The position numbers and the translations under genes were made by a program. Below the pieces are notes generated by a model, which was given only the letters and a program-made list of their open reading frames with translations, was not told the DNA's origin and ran no database searches. 64,000 bases of DNA from Dryomyza anilis (taxonomy: Eukaryota > Arthropoda > Insecta > Diptera > Dryomyzidae): assembly GCA_951804985.1 (NCBI GenBank), contig OX638134.1:2666001-2730000 (forward strand), in the 5' to 3' direction. Of this stretch, positions 48,251 through 59,419 are shown one piece after another (position 1 is the stretch's first letter; every line of letters begins with the position of its first letter).

Positions 48251-49789
48251 AATTTAAATTTTTTATTCGCCAAGTTTTTATCTCGACGCAATTTTCTTAT
48301 TACTAATACATACCCTATATTAGTATCTAATAAAATTATAATTTATTTAAAAATATTTCGTATTGCAATGACAGTAAACTATAAATTAAAAGTTCTCGAA
48401 AATGATTTCATAAAACGCAAGTTTGCTGAAAACTTTGGCAAGACTTAATCGAATTATGCAGCACACACACATTAAGAAATGAATGCAAAAATAAACATAA
48501 AAACAAAAAAAAAAAAAAAAACTTCCAATCACACAGAAAAATGGAACTGTCAAAACACTCAGCCATCACTCATCACATCACTTATGTCATCAGCAAACGT
48601 CAAAATGTGATTTGCACGTCGCTCTCTCTGTTTCGACTGCTCAGGGCTGCGGCCACCCTGTACATATTCACGCCCACAATAACATTCACGCCCACATTTA
48701 TTTCCACTGCCACACCCCCTCCGGACTCCGCTGGGGCCACAATTAAGCTGCTCCGTGCGAAGCGCTTACGTTTTCAATTTAATTTTCAAGATGATGAAAT
48801 TTTTCATTTGCATGCGGCCTGAAAATTGCGCTGCGTCGTTTAAATGCCTGCGAGCGACGTGAGAGGTTTTCATGGTTGTTGTCGTCATTGCGGCATTGTT
48901 GTTGTTGTTGCTTGTCAACGACGACATACGGCGACACGAAGCGAAGCGGTTTGCTCATCAGTGAACTCGTCGTAGTGAATTCGTCAAAATAACGACTGAA
49001 GCAGCCTAAAGCAGGCAGGTGTCGGGCAGGAGACCACCTCATGGACAGCATGAAGTGCGTTCGGGAAAACTTTTGCAACTCTTTGCGGCCTGCGTGGCTG
49101 ACATGTCAACACTTGAAACTTGTAATGAAAGCAAAAGCTTCTCAGGGGGCGTTGGGCTCGGTGGAATTGGTCGATGGGTAGATTGTTGGAAGTTGTCACT
49201 CATTGCTGAGATGACAAATTTTATCTCGTTTTTTTTTTTACATTTTGACAACTCGTTTCTTAATGAATTGCAAATTGAAATTGAAATGAAACGAAATCAA
49301 GTTTTAGTGGTTTTCGTCTATGAGTTTTGCCGGTGCTCCAAATTGCTTTGACATAGTTTTAGATTATGCATTTTAAGTGGTAGATACTGTGGTAATTGAA
49401 GAGCAGATATAGCGAGTATAAGTTGAAATGTGTTGTGAAGGGGTTTGGTATATGTGATTTGAAGGCTGTTGACGATTTGTGTTGAGAGTCTGGCAAAAAT
49501 AATTCAACTTTTGTGATTATGGGCAGAGTAATTAATGCATTCGAAATATGAAAATAAAAAGTAGAAACAATTTTATTTTTATTTTGGCTTAATTAAAAAT
49601 TCACATAATGAATACCGTATAAAATAGTGTGAATTTTTGATGCCTTTGACATAAAATATTATTTACATTTATGAAAATTAAAGTCCGTTTGTATGTTCAA
49701 TAATACCTCTCAATCACCCATCCAATTAGAGTACAGTTTTACACAGAATTAAACAAACGGATACTGTTCCTCTAATACATTTCAAACTT
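48251..49789. other. non-coding interval, balanced centre
   Basis: An A17-type run lies near 48508-48525. The part at 48540-49350 has balanced composition with overlapping frames of 70-110 codons on both strands, none with a recognisable domain. GTTGTTGTTGTTGTTGCTTG occurs at 48896. I cannot support a gene. Confidence 0.45.
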
Positions 49790-50228
49790 TGTAAATAAAA
49801 AAAAAAAAAATAATCCCAAATTAAAAATATAAAAACACACAGTAAACACAAAACACAAAAACAATGTACTACAAATCTGAGAGAAAGACAGTAAAACACA
49901 AAAATAAAAATAAAAATAAAAAAAAAATAAAAAAAAAATAAAAAAAAATAAAAAAAAAATAAAAAAAAATTAAAAAAAAAATTATAAAAAAATAATAAAA
50001 CAAAAAACATTTCCCTGTACCAAAATTAAAACAATGGAAACTTTAAAAAAGCAATAGCAAAACAAATAAAAAGCAATATTCATATCACAAACAACAAAAG
50101 CAATAAGTGAGACACAAAAAAACAAAAAAAAAAATACGAAACGAAAACATGAAATTTCAACCAAACAAAAATTAAATGCAATAAAGACCAAAACAAATAT
50201 AATAAAGAGAAAAGTAAATTAATAAAAA
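49790..50228. repeat. A-rich low-complexity tract
   Basis: About 430 bp, largely A with scattered T, C and G. Blocks such as AAAATAAAAATAAAAATA and AAAAAAAAATAAAAAAAAAT occur at 49895-50000, and CAAAACAAAA words follow. The minus strand reads as Phe-rich open frames, which are artefacts. It directly precedes a LINE remnant. Confidence 0.85.
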
Positions 50229-50502
50229 AATATCTTCGCAGTCCACTCGGCTCTTAATAGAACAAAGCATTACGTAGATAATTCATTCTTCAGTCGCATG
50301 AGTCGTTTGTGGAACAATCTCCCTGCGTCAGTTATTCCCGAAATTTTTGATATTGACAAATTCAAAACAAATATGCGCCGACGTCACTCCATCTTTCTTT
50401 CCTCCCATCCTATAACTCTTAACCTTTTGCACGATCAACAATGTGCTTTGCTTGAATAGGGGATATCCCCAAAGCGTTCTTAATCTAAACAAAAAAAAAA
50501 GT
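50229..50502 (+). mobile_element. 5'-truncated LINE (non-LTR retrotransposon), ORF2 C-terminus
   Basis: The end of a reverse-transcriptase polyprotein. An open frame from about 50229 to the stop TAG at 50457-50459 (about 75 codons) contains ALNRTKHYVDNSFFSRMSRL followed by WNNLPASVIP, IFDIDKFKTNMRRRHSIFLS and a final DQQCALLE. The block F-F-R-RLWN-LP-SV-P then F-K is the hallmark of the C-terminus of many arthropod LINE ORF2 proteins. After the stop comes a 12-bp palindrome GGGGATATCCCC (50459-50470) and an A-rich tail (50488-50500). The endonuclease and catalytic RT domains are missing, as in a typical 5' truncation. The clade (jockey/CR1-like) is not resolved. The frame is intact, so the insertion may be young. 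Confidence 0.85.
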
Positions 50503-50856
50503 TAAAAACATTTTTGTTAGATATGGTTTTTAAAAATACATTTTTGATAACAAAAATCATTATTTGTTACTTATTATATCAGAGAATATATTTTTAAATC
50601 AGAATGTATTATACCGGCCGAGAACAATTTGTTTGTATTCTTTATACGATTTAAGAAAACGACTTTTAAGAAAACGACTTTTAACCTTTAGAAAATTCTT
50701 TTCCATTCTTTTAATATATAACTTTTATAGACAAGGCATGAATTCCAATTATTCTAATTACTCATGACTTGTGAATATATTATACATAAAACATGAGTAA
50801 CTATAATTTTAATCAATTAATCATAAAAATTGATTTTTACTATAATCATATATTAT
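50503..50856. other. AT-rich non-coding DNA
   Basis: AT-rich sequence between two mobile elements, with a tandem pair of AAGAAAACGACTTTTA (50653-50685). No gene is seen. Confidence 0.5.
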
Positions 50857-52300
50857 GAACTCGGGACCCGTGTACGACTCGTGTAAAGATTTTGTAAATG
50901 TAAGAATATGGAGCAATTTTATTAATATTTATTTTTTTTTATCAGGGACCCGTGCTGTGGTCGTTTTTTATTGGTTTTATAAATGTGGTAAACAAAAATA
51001 ATTCTCCGCCAAAACAACTTTTCTCAAAGAGGATTATTTCTCAGACTGTACTTCCCCTAGAATTCTTCCCCGAACAATATTTCGCCGTAGAATTGTTCCC
51101 AGTAGAAATCATTCCGTAAAATGTTTCACCACAGATGGCTTTCCCGTAGAATTTTACCGGGAACAATTGTTCCCGGTAAAATTATTCTCGGTAGAATTCT
51201 TCCCGGTAGAATTTTTCTCGGCAGAATTCTTCCCGGTAGTATTCACTCCCGTAGAATTCTTCCTCGTTAAGTTTTTCCCAGTTGAAGTTTTAGTGTAGTG
51301 AGTTTTAGTGGGGTGAGTTTTAGTGTGGTGAGTTTTAGTGTGGTCAGTTTTACTGTGGTGAATTTTAGTGTGGTGAATTTAATTGTGGTAAGCTTTAGTG
51401 TGGTGAGTTTTAGTGTGGTCAGTTTTATTTTGGTGAATTCTAGTGTGGTGGGCTTTAGTGTGTTGAGTTTTAGTTTGGTGAGTTTTATTGTGATGAGTTT
51501 TATAGGTGAGTTTTAGTGTGGTGAGTTTTACTGTAGTGTGGTAAGTTTTAGTGTGGTGAATTTTAGTGTGGTGAATTTTAGTGTAGTGAATTTTAGTGTG
51601 GTGAATTTAGTGTGGTGAATTTAGTGTGGTGAACTTTATTGTGATGAGTTTTATAGGTGAGTTTTAGTGTGGTGAGTTTTACTGTGATGAGTTTTAGTAT
51701 GGTGAATTTTAGTGTGGTGAATTTTAGTGTGGTGAGTTTCATTGTTGTGAATTTTTGTGTGGTGTGCTTTAATGTTTCGTTGTGGTGAATTTCGGTGTGG
51801 TGAATTTGAAGAATAATAAAATGGACGACAATAAGAACGGAATAGACGAAATCACCATTTTCAAAAAAAAAAAAACCAAAAACAATGTTGAAAAGAAAAA
51901 TTTGTTTTTGCTTTTGTATTTTCTTTTTCTTTTTCTTTTTCTTTTTCTTTTTTGTTTTTGTTTTTTTTTTATTTTTATTTTGATTTTTCTTTTCTTTTTT
52001 TTTGCTTTAGTTTTGCTTTAGTTTTATGTTTTTGCCCTTGTTTTTTTGTATTTGTTTTTGGGATTTTGTGTTTTTGCTTTTATATTTTTTTTTGTATTTG
52101 AGTTTTATGTTTCATGTTCGTAGCTGGCAAAAGTGAAAAGTTATATCGATTTGAAAGATTAGGTTGTATGGGCGGTACCACGCTTCCTTCCAGACCCTAC
52201 CGCATCTATGGTAAAAAATTCAAGAAAATCGGATTACCCGTTTAGACGGAGAAGCGGTACAAACAAACAAACCAACAAAGGAACAGATTTATTGTATTAA
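50857..52300 (+). mobile_element. Modular non-autonomous element, copy A2
   Basis: The same order of parts as A1: head GGGACCCGTGTACGACTCGT with ATATGGAGCAATTTTATTA (50870-50924); an expanded patch of 14-bp TAGAATTCTTCCCG-type units (51040-51280); a 15-bp GAGTTTTAGTGTGGT array (about 51282-51790); a T-rich TTTTTCTTTTTC tract (51900-52110); and a tail with GGCGGTACCACGC, a diverged form of the A1 tail. The end is decayed. The 14-bp patch contains a perfect 34-bp palindrome at 51150-51183, absent from A1. No transposition protein is encoded; a 79-codon Lys/Phe-rich frame at 51782-52021 is low complexity. Confidence 0.75.
51282..51790 (+). repeat. 15-bp minisatellite inside element A2
   Basis: About 34 units of GAGTTTTAGTGTGGT or GAATTTTAGTGTGGT, more diverged than in A1, with several units shortened to 12-14 bp. 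The same unit in three element copies shows that the array belonged to the element before it spread. Confidence 0.93.
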
Positions 52301-54034
52301 TAGGATATGATAATAGCCAAATCATTATGATTACTTATTCTTGGCTGGATATCGTGATTAATTTATATAAATTTATGCGTATAATACATAATTTTTCCTC
52401 CATGTCCAAATGTATGTTCAACAAAATAAATATATGTTTGGCTGTCATTATAATAATGTTTTCTAACGCAATAATACTTTTACTTGAATAAATCTCGAAA
52501 AATATATATTAGTACCCTTTTTTTTGCAGTTATTGGAAGAACTACTTTTTTTAAAATATCTGTATTTTTTTTTGCATTTTTTAATATTCAATATTTTTCG
52601 ATATTCTTGAAAACATCATGGAATATGGTAAAACTAAGTATACAGTAAGAATCAACTCATTTGAGTTTTATAGAAGTAATATATAGGTTGCCTAAAGGAT
52701 AAATCTTGTTCAGTATTATCCTCGACAAAAGGTGTAGATTTTAAAAATATCTCGAAAAACCAAAAAATCATATAAACAGGTTAGTGCCACTTAAATATGC
52801 GTTGATTAAAAGTTTTCGGTGAAGCACATGTTGAATTAATAACGTTATAAATTAAAATGCCGAAATGGCAATTGTGCAAAAGTTAATTTATGTTTTATTT
52901 TTTGCTTATTTGGTTTTTATTTTATTTTTGTTTTAGTGCCAAACTGCTCGAGCACCCTCGAGCGACCTCTGGAGCTGAGCAGTTTATTTGCGAACGAACG
53001 AACGACTCTATTCGTATTTGTTTTTCATTGCATTTGCAATAAACAGAGTCTCACATCACATAATGACAGCCAACATGCTGCATAAATACAGAACGAGCTA
53101 AATGACTTTTGTGATTTTTGTTGATGAGTTCAGTTCATATATGAGCCACTCTTTGTTTGTGTGAATGTATGTGTGTGTGTGTGACACTGAAGTTGCTCTG
53201 TGTATGTGTATGTCTGAGTAAGAGTGCAAAATTTCATTTAATTTCAAAACAAAATTTAATTACATGCAGCCGAGTATATTTTCACTTGGAAAATGCAAAA
53301 TGAAAAGTGTTTTTGTTCAGGTGTTTGTGTATGTAGTGCATACAAATATGAACAAATACACCAACTCCACATAGGTATGGGTTGAGCAAACTACCAGGAA
53401 CTACTTAGGTGTTGGTGAGTTCAGTTAAATTATTAAAAGTGCGGTATATAAAGAACAAGTTGGAGAATATGGTAGAAGAAAGATTTTGTCCACATTTCAG
53501 ATTTTTTATTTTTCATTTGAAAAAGCTTCTTGAAAACCCGCAATTCACTCTGGTGCGACTGACTTTTGTACCCCCCCCCCCCTCTATGCCATTGAGTTGA
53601 GTTGTTGAGAACTATGATTTAATTATAATGTGCGAAATGTGATGACTGCTGGTGCACCTGATGTGGTGCCCCGTTGCTGGACATTTTAATAGTAATTAAA
53701 AATGCAGCATAAAAGGTGGGGCAGATGTGCTTTATAGCCGGCAATCTAAGCATGAAATTGAATTGAAGTCGTATTTTGTGTTCGTTTTTTTTTAATTTTA
53801 ATTTAAGTGTTTTGTATTTCCATTTGTTTTATATTTAATTTAAATTTTGCTTAATGTTGATTTTAATGAAACTTTGAAAATGTCAAATGCATATTAAATA
53901 TTTATAATTTCACTCAAAGCCATAAGTTTTACTTAAAATTGATGTTACCTTTCTGATGAGCCTAAATATTCGACAATTTAATATGTTTAATATATTACAA
54001 TTTAATTTTATTTATTTCACTCATAATTAAAACT
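52301..54034. other. non-coding interval
   Basis: AT-rich DNA with a balanced part at 52930-53240 containing a (GT)n-rich stretch (53169-53182) and a C12 homopolymer at 53571-53582. No convincing frame is present; the largest, 63 codons, runs into the poly-C. Confidence 0.5.
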
Positions 54035-55870
54035 CAAATAAAAGTAAAAAATATTAATTTTCACTTAAAATTTAAAATTACACTTAATAATTAAATTTTC
54101 ACTCAAAATTAAAATTTTCACTCAGAATGTGAATGAATACTCACAATTCAAATTGATTCTTAAATGTAACATTTTCACACCAAATGTAAATTCAAATTTT
54201 CACTTAAAATTTAAAGTTTCACTCAAAATTTTTTTTTCACTCAAAATTTAAATTTTCACTCAAAATTTTAATTTAAACTCAAAATTTTAATTTTCACTCA
54301 AAATTTAAATTTTCACTCAAAATTCAAATTTTCACTCAAAATTTAAATATTCACTCAAGCTTTAAATTTTCACTCAAAATTTAAATTTTCACTCAAAATT
54401 TGAATTTTCACTAAAAATTAAAATTTTCACTCAAAATTTAAATTTTCACTCAAAATTCAAATTTTCACTTAAAATTTAAAGTTTCACTCAAAATTTAAAG
54501 TTTCACTCAAAATATAATTTTCACTCAAAATTTAAAATTTCACTCAAAATTTAATTTTTACTCAAAATTTTAATTTTTACTCAAAATTTTGATTTTCACT
54601 CGAAATTTAAATTTTCACTCAAAATTCAAATTTTCACTCAAAATTTAAAATTTCACTAAAAATTTTAATTATCACTCAAAATTTAAATTTTCACTAAAAA
54701 TTTAAATTTTCACTAAAAATTTTAATTTACACTCAAAATTTAAATTTTCACTCAAAATTTAAATTTTCACTAAAAATTTAAATTTTCACTAAAAATTTAA
54801 ATTTTCACTCAAAATTTAAATTTTCACTCAAAATTTAAATTTTCACTCAAAATTTAAATTTCCACTCAAAATTTAAATTTTCACTTAAAATTTAAATGTT
54901 CACCCAAAATTGAAATTTTCGCTCAATGTTCACTGAAAATTAAAATTTTCACTCAAAATTAAAATGTTCACTCATATTGAAATGTTCACTCAAAATTGAA
55001 ATTTTCGATCAAAATTTAAACTTTCACTCCAAATTTAAATTTTCACTCAACTTACTTAGTCTTCAAACGTCCAAATTCACTCTAAATGTGAACTTATACT
55101 AAAATTTTAAATTATTTCTCAAAATCAATTTTTAACTCAAAATTTAAAATTTCACTAAAATTAAAAATTTTTCACAATTAAAACAATTAAAATTTTCAAC
55201 AAAAATTTTAATTTTCACTCAAAATTAAAAGTTTTACTCAAAATTAAAATTTTCACTCAAAATTAAAATTTTCACTCAAAATTTAAATTTTCACTCAAAA
55301 TTTAAAATTTTTCTCAAAATTTAAATTTTCACTCAAAATTAAAAATTTCACTCAAAATTTAAAATTCCAATCAATTTTTAAAATTTCACTAAATTTTTAA
55401 ATTTTCACTCATAATTTTGATTTTTACTCAAAATTTAAATTACCATTTAAATTTAAATGTTACACTCAAATTTCAAATTTTCACTCATATTTCAAATTTT
55501 CACTCAAATTTCAAATTATCACTCAAATTTCAAATTTTCACTCATATTTCAAATTTTCACTCAAATTTCAAATTTTCACTCAAATTTCAAATTTTCACTC
55601 AAATTTCAAATTTTCACTCAAATTTTAAATTTTCACTCAAATTTCAAATTTTCACTCAAATTTCAAATTTTCATTCAAATTTCAAATTTTCAATTGAAAA
55701 TAAACTTTCACTAAAATTGGAAATTTCCACAAAAAATTAAAATAACTCAAATTTGAGTCAAGTTGTGAATATTTTCACTAAAAATTCAAAATATCAATTA
55801 AAATTAAAAATTTTGACTCAAAAATCGAATATTTGCACAAACTTCATATTTTCAATAAAAACTTGCATTA
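54035..55870 (+). repeat. 19-bp satellite array, type 2, forward
   Basis: About 95 units of CACTCAAAATTTAAATTTT. The right part (55470-55690) is a homogenised CACTCAAATTTCAAATTTT subtype in which nearly every unit is identical. Type 2 units contain the 14-bp perfect palindrome AAAATTTAAATTTT, separated by CACTC, so either strand could form short hairpins throughout. Repetitive Ser-Asn-Phe-His frames here are artefacts. Confidence 0.95.
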
Positions 55871-58054
55871 AAAATGAAATATTAAACTCTATAGACTTTT
55901 TGCTATATTATTCAAAATTCACATAAATGACTTTAGATTATAGCTATTTATTAATTAAAATAAAGTAATTGGTTTTTCGTACTTTAAAGCTAAAAATACA
56001 ATACATAATGTCTGAAATTATGCACAATTATTTGATGCGAGTTCCATTCAAAATGCCTAAACAAAATTTATGTTTATGCCCCGCATAATGTTGTCACAAT
56101 TCAGTTCATAATTGATGGCAAACAAAACGCGCTGCAAACAAATGAAACTCAATTAAAATTTCCACATTTCTGCTTACATTTAATTAAATCAACATAGATT
56201 GTTTTATTTATGCCGCGGCAGTTGCCGCAACTAACGACCGCTGGAGGATGCCAGGCGCCACAACCGCAGGGCCAAACCGAACCCATCGAAATGCCGCTCA
56301 ATGACTTTTCATGTGCATTCATCAAACAGTTCAGTCGACAAAACACAACACAACTAAACAAAACAAAACCAAATAGAAATGTGCAAAAGTCAATGAGTGA
56401 AAATGACAATAAATAAATATTAAAAAACACAGTCAACTTGTTTTTTTTTTATTGTTTAGGTTTATTTTTTAGGCTTCAATTGTTTTTGAACAGACAATGA
56501 ATAAATATGTTTATAAATAAATGAGGCGCACATTTTGCAAAATATTTAAGTTTGCTGCATTTGACAGATTTGTTGACTACAAATTGTATAATTTGTATAT
56601 TTTAAATTTTAACATTTTTTGAATTTTTAAAATAAAATAAAAATAAAAAAAGTCAAGATTTTAAAGACTTGATACAAATTCACCTTGTATTTTAACTATT
56701 CTTCGGATACCCGTTTTTACGAAACAGTTTTCGAATAATGCATTTTCAAAATATTCATTTTTTCATTTTGCCAAATTAATGCCAACCCACATCATCATTT
56801 CTGTGTTATATTTGAAACTTAATACCGAGTTCAATATGTACCTGCAATACACAGACACTCATGGCAGCCCTGCCTTGGGTTCATTAATATTCCGGCAACA
56901 TGTACTCGTGCTTGTCTAACATGATCTATGAATGTAAATGTATTTTTTTGTTATCTTTGCAAAATGTCGGCTGCATCCGGTCAGCAATGAGTCTATTTTT
57001 TTTTTGATATGGGCTTCAGTTGACGAGGCCTTTAGACGAGCAAGGTACCTGCACACAAATAAATGTAAATTAAGGGGCTGCACAAAATCATAGAGTATTT
57101 TTTGAACAGCAGCAGTTACAGCCTCATAAATGCCAACATGAAACTGAACAAAGAAATACTGCACTAATTTAGCAAAGAAAGAATATATATTTTTTTTTTA
57201 AATTCAATCATTAATAATGTTTTATGGGACCAGGCTTTTGATAATGATCAGGTTTTTTTTTGCCCGATTTTTTTCATTACTTCTTAAGGCAAAAATATTT
57301 TGCACATTTTAGACTCCAGCTGCTGTGCTGCATTTTATGCATGGCGTATAAAATATCATTTAAATGGAAAACACATCAACCTTGAAACCTTGTGTCGACC
57401 TCTTTCACCTGTGCAGCCTCTGTCGACTCCCAAATGGCAGGCCTGTCTTTTTACTGCTTCTTTTACTGCCTGCCGCATATGCAAATCCGTGAACAATTCA
57501 CATTACTTGGGCCCACTTTTGCAAAATTATGACAGCCATACAGAATGGTGGTGGTGCTGATGATAATAATGGCGTTGGATGGTAGAATACGTGCCAAACT
57601 ATGCCATGGCGTTGCAAATAAAGCAGTCAAAGGCAGGCGAACTGTGCGCATATCAATGAAGGTTTATGAGGCGAATATATAAATATCTTTCTTTCTTTCA
57701 TTATTTTGCATAATAAAAGCAGTGAGATATTGGAAAATTGCTTAAGGAAGGTGCTGGCAATCTATTCAAAATATGATAAATTATAAGTGGAGGAGGCTTT
57801 TGTGAAATAACACAAAAGATGCGTACCTCTAAAATGTAGTTGAGAACTTTATTTTCAATAAAATCTTACATCAATTGTTATGGAATATTTACAGTGTAAT
57901 TTATTTTTAGCTGCATTTTGTGTATTTGAATTTTTAATATATTTCGGCACTCCGACTGCTAAGTGGATTTTCTTGTTTAGGCCGTTAGACAGCGATGAAA
58001 ACAGTGGAAATTAATTCAAATTATATTCTAAATATTTAATTCAATATCACTGAA
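55871..58054. other. non-coding interval
   Basis: A balanced island lies at 56200-56400, with overlapping opposite frames of 68 and 95 codons. Another lies at 56800-57660. No recognisable domain is seen on either strand. Confidence 0.45.
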
Positions 58055-58140
58055 ATTAGATAAAATTTTAACTAAAAATTTTATTTTTAACTAAAAATTA
58101 AATTGTTCACTAGAAATTCAAATTTTCACTAAAAAATTAA
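58055..58140 (+). repeat. 19-bp satellite, left remnant of an interrupted array
   Basis: Four or five diverged units (CACTAGAAATTCAAATTTT and similar) end abruptly at about 58140, where a transposable element begins. The array resumes at about 59420, so this is one array split by insertion. Confidence 0.75.
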
Positions 58141-58557
58141 ATATCCCAGTATACCACGACTCGGAGCCTCCAGTGAATCGAACAATTTTCAAAGTGGCTT
58201 CGAGAAAAAAATCGATCTCGTTATTATATCAAAACTAATTTTTAATCATTTTTGTATTCAGTTGTTTAGAAGTTTTCTGAAATGTCTACGAGAAAAAACA
58301 TTGATCTCGTTGTTATATCGGAACTAATTTTCAAAGATTTTCGCATTAAGTTGTACCTCCTTTCAGGTACATGACTGATTTCGTCTGCTGGATATAATTT
58401 TGGTAATGATATTCAGGTCCGAACAGTTTTGCGTTCAAGTAATGTCAGTGTCCGCAAGAATTAGGTCAATTTCATTATTATAAAAGCAACGATTTTTCGT
58501 TTCTTTGTTAATAAATGTTAGTACTCATGATTGCGACTCGTTTCCTATTTTAAAAAT

Positions 58558-58583
58558 AAGGTCACCAGATGTACAGTGACCTT
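58558..58583. other. Inverted AAGGTCAC / GTGACCTT pair
   Basis: A perfect 8-bp inverted repeat AAGGTCAC (58558-58565) and GTGACCTT (58576-58583) with a 10-base spacer. AGGTCA is the nuclear-receptor half-site, but the spacer is longer than the 1-base gap of classic ecdysone-receptor palindromes. It lies inside a transposable element. A regulatory role is speculative. Confidence 0.3.
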
Positions 58584-58913
58584 TTCTTTATGGCTGTATT
58601 TACTTTTATTTAAAATAAATAGAGTGGACATTATTTTTTTATATTTTTATGTTAATTTCACTTTATTTCATTAAAAATAAATGTCTGAAAATAGTGAGCT
58701 TTGAATTTTCAATTTTTTATTATTTTTGTTTTCGATGTCAGAAATATTTTCGTACAGAAATAAAAAAAAAAGGTAAACACATGCTAAGTTCGTAGACTCA
58801 TTTTCGAAAACTATTTTGTTTAAATTGAAATTGAATATGAAAATGATATACGACAAATTAATATCGAGTACCCAGGAGCAACTGACAGAAAATAAAATGC
58901 AATGGAAAATGAT

Positions 58914-59071
58914 AGCTGTGTTTTTTTCATAATTTAAATTTGAGCCGGAACAAATTTTGTACGTAAAACAAAAACAATTTGAGCTCGATAAATCTATCTA
59001 GCTCAAATTTGTTTTTGTTTTGCGTATAAATTTTGTTCCGGCTCAAATTTAAATTATGAAAAAACGCAGCT
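58914..59071. repeat. Long inverted repeat (72-bp arms, 14-base loop)
   Basis: The left arm at 58914-58985 includes ATTTGAGCCGGAACAAATTT and ends in GAGCT. The right arm at 59000-59071 starts AGCTC and includes TTGTTCCGGCTCAAATTT. There are only a few mismatches or one-base gaps along 72 bp. The loop is 58986-58999. Transcription through it would give a stable RNA hairpin. Confidence 0.9.
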
Positions 59072-59419
59072 GATGATGGTAATTGTGACAAGTAATTGTT
59101 TTACGAATTACAATTGAAGAGAATAAAAACCATGACTATGATGCGAAGGACGTAATAGAAAAAAATAGAGAGATAGGTAAATAAATGTCTTTTTGTTTTT
59201 TTTCTCTTTTTGTATGGTCATTGCGAATGACATATATAGATGACGCATTTATTTGAACCAATCATAAAGCCCCATTCTGTCGACAAGAGCTTCTAGAAAG
59301 CTTCGATTTTGAAATAATTCTCGTAACGAGAAACCTTCATTATCTCGTAGTAATTTTCCTATATTATCATTGCGAGAAATGGCTTCGATATCGTATATCG
59401 AAATAGTTTGGTGTACTAA

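Larger units (their letters stand above)
58141..59415. mobile_element. 1.27-kb TIR element interrupting the satellite array
   Basis: The left end has CCCAGTATACCACGACTC and the right end has TTTGGTGTACTA, so the short inverted ends share GTAYACCA. TA lies next to both ends, which would fit a Tc1/mariner-type target site. Inside are a direct repeat (ATCGATCTCGTTATTATATC at about 58210 and ATTGATCTCGTTGTTATATC at about 58300) and a long hairpin (58914-59071). No transposase is readable, so it is non-autonomous or decayed. The boundaries are inferred from where the satellite stops and restarts. Confidence 0.55.

Noticed and set aside
55417..55740. Repetitive Phe-His-Ser-Asn frames
   Set aside because: They are translations of the homogenised part of the 19-bp satellite array.
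58558..58583. Ecdysone-receptor response element
   Set aside because: The AGGTCA half-sites face each other but with a longer gap than the classic 1-base spacing, and lie within a transposable element. Listed only as an inverted pair.
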